A stretch of DNA of 64,000 nt from CAIVAT01 sp037128705 (GTDB taxonomy: Bacteria; Bacteroidota; Bacteroidia; Bacteroidales; FEN-979): assembly GCA_037128705.1 (NCBI GenBank), contig JBAXVX010000013.1, positions 1-64,000 of the forward strand. Reading direction: 5' to 3'. Each line of letters starts with the position of its first letter. Within the stretch, counting starts at the first letter, position 1. The translations under genes and the position numbers were made by a program. This document shows positions 35,960 to 45,320 of the stretch, piece by piece. The notes beneath the pieces are model-generated. The model was given only the letters and a program-made list of their open reading frames with translations. It was not told where the DNA came from and ran no database searches.

Positions 35960-38839
35960 TTAAAGATTCATCATAAAATCGGTCAGGTTGGCATTCCGGT
36001 CAAGACCTAACTTTTTTCGGATACGATACCTGCTAATTTCAACACCCCGTGTGCTTATGTTCATCAACGTTGCGATCTCCTTGCTGGAAATATTCATGCG
36101 CAGGTAAGCGCATAAGCTCAATTCACGGGGAGTCAGCACCGGGTATTGTTTTTTCAGTTTGTTAAACAGATCTTCATGAACCTGCTCGACATGCATATTG
36201 AACACCTGCCACTGTTTTTCATTGTCAATTTCTTTCCCGATCCGTTTGATGGTGGCATTCAGGTCGTTTTTCAGTTGATCATCGGCAAGCGCTGTTTTTA
36301 TCTTGACGAGTTCATTTTTTAATTTGTGCAGGATATCATTCTTTTGAATGATCAGCATGGTGGAGTTGGCAAGTTCCTTTTCTTTGTGGATCATTTCAAG
36401 GTTGAGGGTTTCATTCCTCAACCGGATCATCTCTTTTTCGGTAATATGTGCTTCTTCTTTCATCTCCTGCTCACGCTGCCGGAATTTATTTTTTTGCGCT
36501 TCTTTTTCTTTCAAATGCGATTTCTCGATGCTCGTCCGGAAGAGCTGATAAACCAGGAACAAAAGACAAACGAAAATCAAAAAATAAACTACCCATGCAT
36601 AGATGGTCCAGTACCAGGGGGAGAGAATCCGGATTTGATAGTCCAGTACCGGTGTTGATTTACCTTGAATGGTGAGGGCTTTAAGTTTGAAAGTATAATT
36701 TCCGGCGGGCAGGTTTGTATATTCTTTGGAGTTTTTAAACGACCAGGCAGACCACTCCTTGTCAAAACCATCCAACTTGTATTGAAATGACACCAGTTGC
36801 TCGGAAAACTGGCTGGCGGCAAAAGCGATGGTTATCGTGTTATTCCTGTATCTGAACCTGGGGATGACTTCCTGCCTCAGATAGTTGCTGCTATACCGGT
36901 AGGTACCCTCGGAGGGGTCGCCTGATCGTAATTTACTGATATACAATACCGGCGACACATTGTATGATTTAAACTGACCCGAATTATAATGGACAAATCC
37001 GTTCTCGATGCCGATGATTACATTGCTTGCATCCAGTGCATTGACATGACCAAAAGCTGGGATCACCATTCCTGAAAGTTCAACGAAAGGAGCCGTAATA
37101 TTCGTATAGGCGCCATCCTCCTGTAAACGCAGAACCCCAGGCTGCTGCTTGTTATAGTACCAGATATTATTGGCGCTGTCCTGAGTCAGGTAATCAATTT
37201 GCTTGATACCGGGGAACAATGAATTTAACGGAAGGTCGGGGTCAAATTTGTCGTTGGTTTCATTATATCTGTAAATCCCATAAGGGGTTCCTGCAACGAG
37301 GCCTGATTTCAGTTTAAATATCGTATTGCCCTGGTTTGAAGGCAGTCCTTTGGTATTGTCGTAAAACCTGATCTCTTTCACCTTCCGGAAATCAGCATCA
37401 GGTTTTAAACGGAACAATCCTTTATATCCATGGCTGATCCAGATAAATCCCTTGGTATCCTGCTCAAGATAATGGGATGACTGGTCATAGCCTGATAATT
37501 CATTTCTGTATGCCCAGAGCGGACCTTCCTTTTTCAACACCGATATGCCTGAGTAACTTCCTGCAAGCAGGAGCGGCTGCTTGCTTTGGGCCTTGATTAT
37601 ATTCCATCCACCGGGAACAGAGGATATCTTCAGAGCAGTTTCATCCAGTATCTGGAAGACCCCCAGATGGTGTCCGCACAAAAGGGTATGGTCAATCATG
37701 GTCAGACACCATACCTGGCCTTCAGTGCCTTCGATCAGATGAAAGTCTTTATTTTTCTTAAGCGGATTGATAAAATCCTTCCATCGGATATAAAAAAGAC
37801 CCTGGTTGGTGCCAAGGTAAAGTTTATCGCCGAATAGAGCCGAAGCATAACCCGATCCGATATTATAATAGTTCTGTATGAACGTGAGGGGTGAATTAAA
37901 ATGAACAACCGAGATCCCATTGTCGAGACCTAACCAGATATTCCCTTCCAGGTCGTTTCCGGTGCACAGGACCGTGCTGTTAGCCAGTCCGCCCTCCTTG
38001 TTTATTTCAGAGATCACCTGGCCTGCGGTATCCGAAACAATCAGTCCGTTCTGAATGGTCCCGAAAGCAAAATATTTTTTATCAATGAGGGACGCCGAAA
38101 ACAACTTATATTTTTTAAGCACGGCGTTCACCTGTTTATCCCAAACGGTGACTATTTCCCCGTCATACCGGAACAATCCGTTTTTTGCAGTTCCGATAAC
38201 CACCTGATCATCATTTAATGGGAGGATGGTCCAAACCGGGTTCCCTGCGAAAAATGATCCACCGGCTATCTGCCGAACTTTCCCCTCCCGGTACTGCATT
38301 AATCCCTCCTTCTCGTCATAGATCCATAAAATACCGTTTACATAAAAAGAAAAATAAAACTTTGACCTCGGATATACGATGTCAATATTCCCGTGATTAT
38401 AAATAAATATTGCTCTAAATGACTGGAAAACAATGCCAAAACTGGTTTTATGGATTCGCCAGATTTCATCGAAATCACTGATGCGGTTTTTTAGCAATTC
38501 AAGTAAGGAATGATACCGGAGGTTTCCGTTCGCATCATTCTCATAATAGCCAAACTTGTTAAAAGCTCCGACATAGATGCGATTACTGTCGGCACAAATT
38601 GAGCGGATGACCTGCCCAAGGTCCGTGTAAACAGTCCAGTGGGCCCCGTCGTACTCGAGAAGTCCGTTGTTGTTTCCAAAGTACATCATTCCATCCGGAG
38701 CTTGTGCAAGGGCCCAGTTCTGGGTGCCCCCGCCATATTCCGAGCGGCTGTAATTATGGATCCCGGGCATTCCATAGCGCTGCGCCTGGACAGAGCAGGT
38801 CACTAAGATCGCTATTAAAATACCTGACAGTTTATTCAT
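35960..38839 (-). CDS. Propeller sensor with Y_Y_Y domain and LuxR-type HTH
   Basis: A 959-residue single-pass membrane regulator. After a signal peptide (ending VQAQ) come periplasmic two-component-regulator propeller blades (NWALAQAPDGMMYFGNNNGLLEY, WLGLDNGISVVHF) and a Y_Y_Y domain near residue 640-720 (FQYKLDGFDKEWSAW, YTNLPAGNYTFKLKA). One transmembrane helix (AWVVYFLIFVCLLFLVYQLF), a coiled coil and a LuxR-like HTH (LTPRELSLCAYLRM, NISTRGVEISRYRIRKKLGL) follow. It probably converts an extracellular glycan or similar signal directly into DNA binding. It starts 4 bp after the LytTR gene, so it is in the same operon. Confidence 0.88.
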   Translation of the reverse strand: MNKLSGILIAILVTCSVQAQRYGMPGIHNYSRSEYGGGTQNWALAQAPDGMMYFGNNNGLLEYDGAHWTVYTDLGQVIRSICADSNRIYVGAFNKFGYYENDANGNLRYHSLLELLKNRISDFDEIWRIHKTSFGIVFQSFRAIFIYNHGNIDIVYPRSKFYFSFYVNGILWIYDEKEGLMQYREGKVRQIAGGSFFAGNPVWTILPLNDDQVVIGTAKNGLFRYDGEIVTVWDKQVNAVLKKYKLFSASLIDKKYFAFGTIQNGLIVSDTAGQVISEINKEGGLANSTVLCTGNDLEGNIWLGLDNGISVVHFNSPLTFIQNYYNIGSGYASALFGDKLYLGTNQGLFYIRWKDFINPLKKNKDFHLIEGTEGQVWCLTMIDHTLLCGHHLGVFQILDETALKISSVPGGWNIIKAQSKQPLLLAGSYSGISVLKKEGPLWAYRNELSGYDQSSHYLEQDTKGFIWISHGYKGLFRLKPDADFRKVKEIRFYDNTKGLPSNQGNTIFKLKSGLVAGTPYGIYRYNETNDKFDPDLPLNSLFPGIKQIDYLTQDSANNIWYYNKQQPGVLRLQEDGAYTNITAPFVELSGMVIPAFGHVNALDASNVIIGIENGFVHYNSGQFKSYNVSPVLYISKLRSGDPSEGTYRYSSNYLRQEVIPRFRYRNNTITIAFAASQFSEQLVSFQYKLDGFDKEWSAWSFKNSKEYTNLPAGNYTFKLKALTIQGKSTPVLDYQIRILSPWYWTIYAWVVYFLIFVCLLFLVYQLFRTSIEKSHLKEKEAQKNKFRQREQEMKEEAHITEKEMIRLRNETLNLEMIHKEKELANSTMLIIQKNDILHKLKNELVKIKTALADDQLKNDLNATIKRIGKEIDNEKQWQVFNMHVEQVHEDLFNKLKKQYPVLTPRELSLCAYLRMNISSKEIATLMNISTRGVEISRYRIRKKLGLDRNANLTDFMMNL

Positions 38840-38843
38840 AGAA

Positions 38844-39560
38844 TCAGGTTAAAAAATTCTGATCGATGTAGTTTTGAAATTTACTTTTATACTGATCGCT
38901 TACCGGGACATATACTGTTCCATCGAAAACAATCCGGTTCCTTTCGATCACAGAAATCTTGGAAAGGTTGATGATAAATGAGCGGTGAACCCTCATGAAC
39001 CGGTCTTCCGGCAGTTGATCCTCAATAGATTTCATGCTTAGCTGGGTCATGACCGGCTTTGAATTGACAAGGTGTATCCTGATGTATTCACTCATCGCTT
39101 CGATGTATTTTATGTCGTCAAAGTTAATTCTAAGGATCTTATATTCCGACTTTATAAAAAGAAAATCCTTGTTGCTCATGACTTCCGCCGGTTTCTGCTG
39201 CATTGCGTCGAACCAGGTTTTAACTTTGTTTGCCGATTTTAAAAAATCACTGTAACTGATCGGTTTTAGCAGGTAATCGATGGCATCGACCCTGAAGCCT
39301 TCCAATGCGTATTCGCTGTATGCTGTGACAAAAACAATAAATGGAGGGTTTTCCAGGGTTTTCACGAAATCAATCCCGCTGAGGTCAGGCATGTTCACAT
39401 CAACAAACATGAGGTCGACCGGGGTTTTCTCCAATAATTCAATTGCCTGCAATGCGCTTTCGCATTGTCCGGCCAGCTCCAGGAATGGGGTTTTTCTTAT
39501 GTAATCGGCAATCTGCTTTAAAGCCAGGGGCTCGTCATCTATAGCAATGCATCTGATCAT
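38844..39560 (-). CDS. LytTR-family response regulator
   Basis: A 238-residue regulator with a receiver domain (acidic IDDEP, phospho-acceptor Asp54 in LMFVDVNMPD, Lys in LLKPIS) and a C-terminal LytTR DNA-binding domain (FLFIKSEYKILRINFDDIKYIEAMSEY begins it, then RVHRSFIINLSKI). LytTR domains bind paired direct repeats. It overlaps the upstream kinase gene by 4 bp and precedes the propeller-LuxR gene by 4 bp, a tightly packed signalling operon. Confidence 0.93.
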   Translation of the reverse strand: MIRCIAIDDEPLALKQIADYIRKTPFLELAGQCESALQAIELLEKTPVDLMFVDVNMPDLSGIDFVKTLENPPFIVFVTAYSEYALEGFRVDAIDYLLKPISYSDFLKSANKVKTWFDAMQQKPAEVMSNKDFLFIKSEYKILRINFDDIKYIEAMSEYIRIHLVNSKPVMTQLSMKSIEDQLPEDRFMRVHRSFIINLSKISVIERNRIVFDGTVYVPVSDQYKSKFQNYIDQNFLT

Positions 39561-40720
39561 AGTGGAATAGACAGGTTCACAGTAAATAACTCTTCATTTT
39601 CGATGATTTCAAGATGGTATTCAACGCCATAAAGCAAATCTAAGCGTTTTCGTGTATTTTCAATTCCGATCCCTGAAAATTCTTTGCTCTGGCTGTTGTC
39701 GGCCCTGCTGTTCCTGACTGCAAACAGCAGACGGTCTTTGCCCAATATCAGGTCAATTGCAATAAACGATTCATTTTTATAGCTTATTCCATGTTTGAAC
39801 GCATTTTCAATAAATGAAATGAACAGAAACGGAGGGATCGCTGCATCTGGAATTGCACCCGGTAAATTGAAGATGATTTTGACTTTCGCGCTGAACCTAA
39901 GTTTCATCAGGTTAATATAGCTTTCGAGGAACTCCACCTCCTTTTTTAAAGTTGTTTTCTCGGTTTCCGTTTCGTACAGGAGATAGCGCATCATTTTCGA
40001 GAGTTTGATAATCGCCTCCTTGGCTTCATCGGTGTTGGTATCGACAAGGGCATGGATATTATTCAGGGTATTCATGAAGAAATGCGGGCTGACCTGGGTC
40101 TTGAGAAGTGCCAGCTGGTTCGATACGTTTTCTTTTTCAAGCCTGACCTTTTCATTTTCAACCCCGATCCAGCGCAGTCCTGAACGTAAACCGGTATCAA
40201 ATCCGACAACCAGAAACGAGAAGATCAAAAAGTTCGCAAAGGGAGGAACAGGCCTGGGCTGACGTTGTTTAGAGGGGCGGTCTCCCGTGGGCGGATTCCG
40301 GTCCGGCTGATTTCGCTCGGGAGGATTCCGTTCTGGAGAATCCCGGTTTGGTCTGGAATCTTTCGCCTGTCTCATGGGACGATCAGCCTGTTCCCCCCTT
40401 GGTTTTGGTGAATTAACCTTATTCACATCATAAAAATAGGAGCCCAGGGTAAGGAACAGAATCACTCCAAGCAAAGAAAAAATATAAATCTTAATCTTGC
40501 CTTTGAATAAAAACCGGGGAACAAGAATAAACCGGTTGATAAAAAACAGGATTGACAGAGGGATAAGGATTTCAAGCTGGTTCGCAACGCTCTTCCACAA
40601 AGGATTGTTGTTGTCTTCCCTGAACAAGATTGGCGTGATCAGCAAAACCATCCAAATAAATACAACCAGCGCGATCTCGGTGAATAGGATTGTTTTATTG
40701 CGGACGTTCATGCTGATCAC
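39557..40720 (-). CDS. LytS/YehU-type sensor histidine kinase
   Basis: A 387-residue membrane kinase with three N-terminal transmembrane helices within residues 10-115, then an Arg/Pro/Asp/Asn-rich low-complexity loop (about residues 105-150, with repeated ERNPP-type units), and a fourth helix (FANFLIFSFLVVGF). The HisKA_7TM-type kinase box is LKTQVSPHFFMNTLNNIHALV and the HATPase domain ends with GIGIENTRKRLDLLYG. It is the partner of the LytTR regulator. The charged loop is probably on one face of the membrane and may contact the secreted proteins encoded upstream. Confidence 0.9.
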   Translation of the reverse strand: MISMNVRNKTILFTEIALVVFIWMVLLITPILFREDNNNPLWKSVANQLEILIPLSILFFINRFILVPRFLFKGKIKIYIFSLLGVILFLTLGSYFYDVNKVNSPKPRGEQADRPMRQAKDSRPNRDSPERNPPERNQPDRNPPTGDRPSKQRQPRPVPPFANFLIFSFLVVGFDTGLRSGLRWIGVENEKVRLEKENVSNQLALLKTQVSPHFFMNTLNNIHALVDTNTDEAKEAIIKLSKMMRYLLYETETEKTTLKKEVEFLESYINLMKLRFSAKVKIIFNLPGAIPDAAIPPFLFISFIENAFKHGISYKNESFIAIDLILGKDRLLFAVRNSRADNSQSKEFSGIGIENTRKRLDLLYGVEYHLEIIENEELFTVNLSIPL

Positions 40721-40756
40721 CTTTTGTTGAAATAAAATCCCTGCTGCAAAGATATT

Positions 40757-41422
40757 TTAATTCTTTTTCTCATCCTGTCCGGGAGTCTTTTGCGGTCTGG
40801 AAGCCTTTTCAAGCTCCGTATATTTTGCAAATTGGTCTTTCGTTAAAACCTTGCTGATTTTTTCATCTCTCGCTTTTTGTAGAGGTTCAACTTTGGATTT
40901 TTCGACAGGTAACTGCGGATTGGCCTGGGTTTTCTTCAGGCTTTCCATCGCTGCAAAAAAGTCAGTATATGCCTTGGCCACAACCTCATTCTGTGTTGTA
41001 TTCAGCGCCAGTGGCTTGATAATCTTTTCCTGGACCGTTTTCATTCTTTCTTCGGCCGAAGGCGGATTCTTTTTGCCGTTGTTGTCAGGAGATTTGGGAG
41101 GGTCAAGTGTCCTCAGCTTTTCAGGATCAAAACCTGCTGCCGTGATGGCGTCCCTGGTCTCAGGACCTGCATGAATGCCGGCCTGCCTGAATTTCTCATG
41201 GATCGCCTTTGCATCGGCTGCCGTCAACTTTGAAGCATTGTACCTGGATAAAATGGTTTTGATCGTGGCCGTTTGCTGAGGTGTGAGCGCCTGGGATTTT
41301 TCTGAAGATTTTTGTGACGGGTTTGGCTTATCCTGGCAAAAACTTTTTCCCTGAATAAAAAACATCAGCAAGAAGAGAAGTGCGATGCCTGTGATTTTCT
41401 GAGATTCAAAACGGGGTTTCAT
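40757..41422 (-). CDS. Secreted LTxxQ/Spy-like protein
   Basis: A 221-residue exported protein (hydrophobic core GIALLFLLMFFIQG, cleavage near SFCQ). The mature part is helical, rich in Lys, Ala and Gln, with Spy/CpxP-like LTxxQ segments (ALTPQQTATIKTIL at about 45, VLTKDQFAKYTELE at about 194). No metal site is evident. It lies between a related lipoprotein and the LytS kinase on one strand with gaps of 29 and 36 bp, so it could modulate the kinase from the periplasm, as Spy-family proteins do in envelope stress systems. That role is inferred. Confidence 0.6.
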   Translation of the reverse strand: MKPRFESQKITGIALLFLLMFFIQGKSFCQDKPNPSQKSSEKSQALTPQQTATIKTILSRYNASKLTAADAKAIHEKFRQAGIHAGPETRDAITAAGFDPEKLRTLDPPKSPDNNGKKNPPSAEERMKTVQEKIIKPLALNTTQNEVVAKAYTDFFAAMESLKKTQANPQLPVEKSKVEPLQKARDEKISKVLTKDQFAKYTELEKASRPQKTPGQDEKKN

Positions 41423-41451
41423 AATCGGATTATTTGAGAGTTGGAATTTGA

Positions 41452-42738
41452 TTACTTGAACATGAAATCGGTATTCAGTATTTCGGGCATAGTAACAGGC
41501 TGGGAGTATTGGAAAGCCCCGCCTGGATTAATGTATCCCAGTTCATCGGCCAGACCGGTCAATTTCACTTTCTGCTCGTCCGAAAGAGTACTGTAAACCT
41601 GGGAGAATACCGAAGCATAATGGTAGGACAATTCCCCGTCGAGTTCTCCATAGCGTTCCGACAGTGCGATCACAGTGGTTGAATCGGCAATGCCTGAAGC
41701 AAGGAATTTACGAAGTTCAGTCGAAACAGCCTCTCTCTTTGCCACAAGTTCAGTAAGGGCACTGCGCTGGAGGTCGACAATCCCTTTCACCTGATCGGCC
41801 TGGGTCGCTGTAAGAATCGCCAGGAAGTTCTGTCCGGCGCTGGCAGTCAGGGTTTCATCAATGGTGTAGTTCGGATTTCCCATCGCCGGCCAGTCTTTCA
41901 GGTAAAAAGACCCGAAATAGGTGCCATGTCTTTCAGGGCAGAAATACACATCGGATGTAACCGAACCTGCATACCATGCATACATCTCGCTCGCATAAGT
42001 CATTACAGCAACATTGACGTCCTGGGGCAGATTCAGTCCTTCGAGCGGGTTGGACAGGCTGCTGTCCCAGTTCCCGACTCCGTTAAGCGCCTTCAGGGCA
42101 TCCATCTTCGCTTTCTGTTCAGCGCTGAAAGAACCAACCACGGTGCCAAACAGTTTTGCCCTGTCATAGCTGATCTGCCCGTCGATCCTGTACAATTCGG
42201 CTGCATAAGCCATTACGGCTTCCTTGCTGAGTCCGCTTGTGCCGCTTGGGATATCCCCCTCCTTTAAACGGCGGAAAGCCTTAAGCAATGGAAAGCGTTT
42301 CAGGGCAAAGGCATTGATCTGGTCGATCTGGTTTTGCGCCCTGGAAACATACATATTGATTTGGTCGGTTGTAAGAATATGCAATACATTGAATGCAATG
42401 ATGGTCACAAAACTTGTATTGTGCCCCAGTTTGGTGGGGTCGTTGTCGCGGAGGCATTGAAACCCGCTGTAGTCAGCCACCTTGCCCGGGGGGAGAAACG
42501 ACTGTGAACCAAGGTTTCCTGTGAGATAGGCCAGTCCGTCGAATGCAATGGTGTTCCGTTGTGCTTCATCTGACACAGCCTGGGTAATGGTATATTGATC
42601 CACCTGATTTGTCGTCGGAGAGACAATATCTTCAGCCGTGTCCTTTTTGCAGCCGGCAAAAATTGATGAAACTGATATGATCAGGATGAACAGTGCCTGA
42701 ATCTGATTTTTCCGGTAATTTTCTTTTTTCGTTTTCAT
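41452..42738 (-). CDS. Lipoprotein with several Spy-like helical repeats
   Basis: A 428-residue lipoprotein; the lipobox is SSIFAGC near residue 29. The mature part contains several LTxxQ-like helix starts: LTTDQINMYVSRAQ, FSAEQKAKMDALKAL, LTATQADQVKGIVDLQR and LSDEQKVKLTGLADEL. These resemble tandem Spy/LTxxQ units. A Tyr/Trp-rich segment with CPERHGTYFGSFYL lies near residue 275. I do not recognise a named family. It is the first gene of the regulatory operon, behind a good promoter. Confidence 0.6.
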   Translation of the reverse strand: MKTKKENYRKNQIQALFILIISVSSIFAGCKKDTAEDIVSPTTNQVDQYTITQAVSDEAQRNTIAFDGLAYLTGNLGSQSFLPPGKVADYSGFQCLRDNDPTKLGHNTSFVTIIAFNVLHILTTDQINMYVSRAQNQIDQINAFALKRFPLLKAFRRLKEGDIPSGTSGLSKEAVMAYAAELYRIDGQISYDRAKLFGTVVGSFSAEQKAKMDALKALNGVGNWDSSLSNPLEGLNLPQDVNVAVMTYASEMYAWYAGSVTSDVYFCPERHGTYFGSFYLKDWPAMGNPNYTIDETLTASAGQNFLAILTATQADQVKGIVDLQRSALTELVAKREAVSTELRKFLASGIADSTTVIALSERYGELDGELSYHYASVFSQVYSTLSDEQKVKLTGLADELGYINPGGAFQYSQPVTMPEILNTDFMFK

Positions 42739-42847
42739 AATTCCCTGTTTTTTTTTGTTTGTAAACCTGATTGTTTTGATCCTGCAGGGTAGTTATGTTT
42801 CATGCTTTTTGGGGTGTTACCTTGAACTGGTGTATGAAGAATTGAAG

Positions 42848-42878
42848 CAAATGTAAAACCGGATGAACAGTTATACAA
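42848..42878 (-). promoter_or_regulatory. Promoter of the LytS/LytTR/LuxR operon
   Basis: On the minus strand TTG at 42878-42876 and TACATTTG at 42855-42848 are 20 nt apart, a full match to the Bacteroidota promoter. It leaves a leader of about 100 nt before the lipoprotein gene. The rest of the 42739-43064 spacer (326 bp) shows only the ansA -7 box and AT-rich DNA. Confidence 0.7.
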
Positions 42879-43039
42879 GAAAGATCAGCGAACTGGCCGT
42901 TTAAGTACCCGGAAAGGGATATTTTATCAGCGAAATACACTGGGTAAATATTACACACAATGATTCTGTTACCCTGATTGCACCACGCATTTCTTGTTGC
43001 ATTTCGAGATTAATATATAGGGACTGACACTTTTAGTCG

Positions 43040-43047
43040 TAATTTTG
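43040..43047 (+). promoter_or_regulatory. -7 promoter box of asparaginase
   Basis: TAATTTTG fits TAnnTTTG and lies 18 nt before the ATG at 43065. No TTG is found at the -33 spacing. Confidence 0.5.
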
Positions 43048-43064
43048 TCCTTTGAACTGAATGT

Positions 43065-44093
43065 ATGATTGGACAAACAAATATTTTGGTGATATACACC
43101 GGTGGGACCATCGGGATGGTTCAGGATCCGAAAACATTGACCCTGAAGCCGCTGACCTTTGACATTTTATACAAATTTCTGCCGGTGCTGGAGAATTTTA
43201 ATTGTAAAATTGATTTCTTCACCTTCGAACCGCTGCTCGATTCTTCGAACATGAGCCCGGAATTCTGGATTCACCTGGCAACCGTTATTGAAGAAAAGTA
43301 TGAGGATTATGACGGCTTTGTGGTACTGCATGGTTCCGACACCATGGCCTACACTGCTTCGGCCCTGAGTTTCATGCTCGAAAACCTGAACAAACCGGTG
43401 ATCTTTACCGGATCGCAGCTTCCCATCGGGATGGTTCGTACCGATGGTCGTGAGAACTTTATCAATGCGATTGAAATTGCAGCGGCGAAGGAGATAGATA
43501 CGCCGGTTGTGCCTGAGGTGGCCATCTGCTTTGAGAACAAATTGTACCGGGGCAACCGGACCAGCAAACTCAACGCGGAGAATTTCAAGGCATTCGTTTC
43601 AGGAAATTATCCCCTGCTGGGTGAAGTAGGTGTTCATATCAAATACCACCATAACCTGATTTTAAAGCCCAATTTTAAAAAGCTGCGGGTGCATAAAGTG
43701 CTGGATGAAAATATTTCGATCCTGAAACTTTACCCGGGAATTTCACCGAACACCGTGGAGGCCATCCTGAACACCAAAGGATTGAAAGCCGTGATTCTCG
43801 AAACATTTGGGGCAGGAAATGCCCCCACCATTTCATGGTTTCTCGATCAACTGCAGGATGCTGTTTCCAGGGGGATCATTGTTTTCAACGTGACCCAGTG
43901 CAAAGGTGGTACGGTTGAGATGGGCAAATATGAAACCAGTGCCGGGTTGGGGAAGATCGGCATCATAGGCGGATTCGACATCACCACCGAATCGGCTGTG
44001 ACCAAACTGATGTATCTTCTTGGCTGCGGTTATTCTGCCGAAAGTGTAAAACAACTGCTACAAACCTCCCTGCGCGGAGAAATGACAATTTGA
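43065..44093 (+). CDS. ansA: Type I L-asparaginase
   Basis: A 342-residue cytoplasmic asparaginase that hydrolyses asparagine to aspartate and ammonia. The first catalytic threonine lies in YTGGTIGMV (residues 11-19) and the second catalytic triad segment is VVLHGSDTMAYTASAL. The middle contains FTGSQLPIG and the family-typical GRENFINAI. There is no signal peptide, which fits the cytoplasmic type I enzyme of E. coli AnsA. It is a single gene between a divergent operon and tRNA-Ser. Confidence 0.95.
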   Translation: MIGQTNILVIYTGGTIGMVQDPKTLTLKPLTFDILYKFLPVLENFNCKIDFFTFEPLLDSSNMSPEFWIHLATVIEEKYEDYDGFVVLHGSDTMAYTASALSFMLENLNKPVIFTGSQLPIGMVRTDGRENFINAIEIAAAKEIDTPVVPEVAICFENKLYRGNRTSKLNAENFKAFVSGNYPLLGEVGVHIKYHHNLILKPNFKKLRVHKVLDENISILKLYPGISPNTVEAILNTKGLKAVILETFGAGNAPTISWFLDQLQDAVSRGIIVFNVTQCKGGTVEMGKYETSAGLGKIGIIGGFDITTESAVTKLMYLLGCGYSAESVKQLLQTSLRGEMTI

Positions 44094-44118
44094 AATCTCA
44101 ATATTTTTTCTACCTTTG
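44089..44118 (+). promoter_or_regulatory. Probable promoter of tRNA-Ser
   Basis: TTTG at 44089-44092 and TACCTTTG at 44111-44118 are spaced 18 nt, close to the -33/-7 arrangement. It overlaps the ansA stop region and reads into the heptamer arrays before the tRNA. Confidence 0.5.
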
Positions 44119-44130
44119 CACAGTAAAACC

Positions 44131-44209
44131 GATTTACAATTTACAAGTTACGATTTACAATTTTGATGTGTGTTTTTATTCGTAAATCGTAATTCAAAAA
44201 TCGTAAATT
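44131..44209. repeat. Opposed heptamer arrays before tRNA-Ser
   Basis: GATTTAC-type heptamers fill 44131-44165 and the reverse-complement GTAAATC-type fill 44182-44209, separated by 16 nt. The two arms can pair into a long imperfect hairpin in the 5' leader of the tRNA transcript. Confidence 0.7.
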
Positions 44210-44213
44210 TCCT

Positions 44214-44301
44214 GGAGAGGTGTCCGAGTGGTCGAAGGAGCACGCCTGGAAAGTGTGTGTACGCCAAAAGTGTACCCTGGGTTCGAATCCCAGTCTCTCC
44301 G
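44214..44301 (+). tRNA. tRNA-Ser (anticodon GGA)
   Basis: An 88-nt class II tRNA. The acceptor GGAGAGG pairs with TCTCTCC, the anticodon stem CACGC/GTGTG encloses loop CTGGAAA (anticodon GGA), and a long variable arm precedes the T loop TTCGAAT. The discriminator is G. CCA is not encoded. Confidence 0.95.
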
Positions 44302-44343
44302 CAAAAACTATCAAAGAGGAAACGCTTAAATCAAAAATCGAGT

Positions 44344-44380
44344 AAAACCAACCCTTCCCGGAGTTGGTTTTTTCATTTTT
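44344..44380 (+). terminator. Rho-independent terminator after tRNA-Ser
   Basis: AAAACCAAC at 44344-44352 pairs perfectly with GTTGGTTTT at 44363-44371 around a 10-nt loop and is followed by a T-rich tract. The rest of the 44302-44517 spacer shows no gene. Confidence 0.7.
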
Positions 44381-44517
44381 ATCCATCCTTGTGTAAGCTG
44401 TAATGTAAGTTTTTCCGGTGCCACTCATATATTGCACATTGGCGTTTTTTAGTAAATTAGCCCTTCAATTCATACCAAACCAATCAACAAGCAGATACTT
44501 TCCACCAATCCGAATCC

Positions 44518-45315
44518 ATGCACGAAATATTTCTGACTTTCGATGTCGAAGAGTTTGACCTTCCGTTAGAATACGGCAGTTCCATTTCCTTAATTGAGCA
44601 AATAGAAATTTCGAGGCAGGGATTGATTTTGATCAATCAGCTCCTGGACAAACTGTCAATAAGAGCAACGTTTTTTATAACGGGAACTTTTGCACTTCAC
44701 AATAAAGAACTCGTCCGCCAGGTCTCATTAAAACATGAGATTGCATCCCACGCCATGTTTCACGGCAGTTTTGATTCAAAAAAAGATTTAGCGGACTCAA
44801 AAAATATTTTAGAGGAAATAACAGGAAAGCAGGTAACAGGATTCAGGCGACCTTTTTTAAAACCCGTGAATGAACCCGATCTGGTAGAGGCGGGGTACTG
44901 GTATAATTCATCATTAAATCCCACCCATATTCCCAGCAGATACAATAATCGTGATAAACCGCTGACGCCTTTCTTTTATGATCAAATTTTAAATATCCCT
45001 GTTTCAGTTAGCCCCTACCTGAGGATCCCGTTGTTCTGGTTATCTTTCAAAAATTTTCCGATGCCCTACTTCAAATTTTTGTCAAACCTGACCTTGCGCA
45101 AAAATGGCTTTCTGAATCTCTATTTTCATCCATGGGAATTCACCGACATATCATCGATTCACCTTCCCCGCTATATGAAAAGGCATTCGGGGGCATTTTT
45201 ACTTGATCGTCTTGAAAAATACCTGCAATGGTTAAAGGAGAAGGGGGAATTCATCACCCTGCATGAATATGCCGAAACTATTTGCAGAAAGAAGGGTTCA
45301 TTGATTCAAAAATAA
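44518..45315 (+). CDS. Polysaccharide deacetylase family protein
   Basis: A 265-residue NodB-type carbohydrate esterase. The first motif is LTFDVEEFDL, where the usual second Asp is replaced by V-E as in DUF3473/PEP-CTERM-type deacetylases. The metal His motif is EIASHAMFHGSF, and GFRRPFLKP supplies the Arg-Pro motif. NLYFHPWEFT carries the C-terminal histidine. There is no signal peptide, so it probably acts in the cytoplasm on a nucleotide- or lipid-linked glycan. A membrane glycosyltransferase gene follows at once, pointing to a shared surface-glycan pathway. Confidence 0.85.
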   Translation: MHEIFLTFDVEEFDLPLEYGSSISLIEQIEISRQGLILINQLLDKLSIRATFFITGTFALHNKELVRQVSLKHEIASHAMFHGSFDSKKDLADSKNILEEITGKQVTGFRRPFLKPVNEPDLVEAGYWYNSSLNPTHIPSRYNNRDKPLTPFFYDQILNIPVSVSPYLRIPLFWLSFKNFPMPYFKFLSNLTLRKNGFLNLYFHPWEFTDISSIHLPRYMKRHSGAFLLDRLEKYLQWLKEKGEFITLHEYAETICRKKGSLIQK

Positions 45316-45320
45316 TTGAG

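Noticed and set aside
44214..44301. tRNA-Ser as attachment site of an integrated island
   Set aside because: No integrase lies near and no repeat of the tRNA 3' end was noticed in the following 20 kb.
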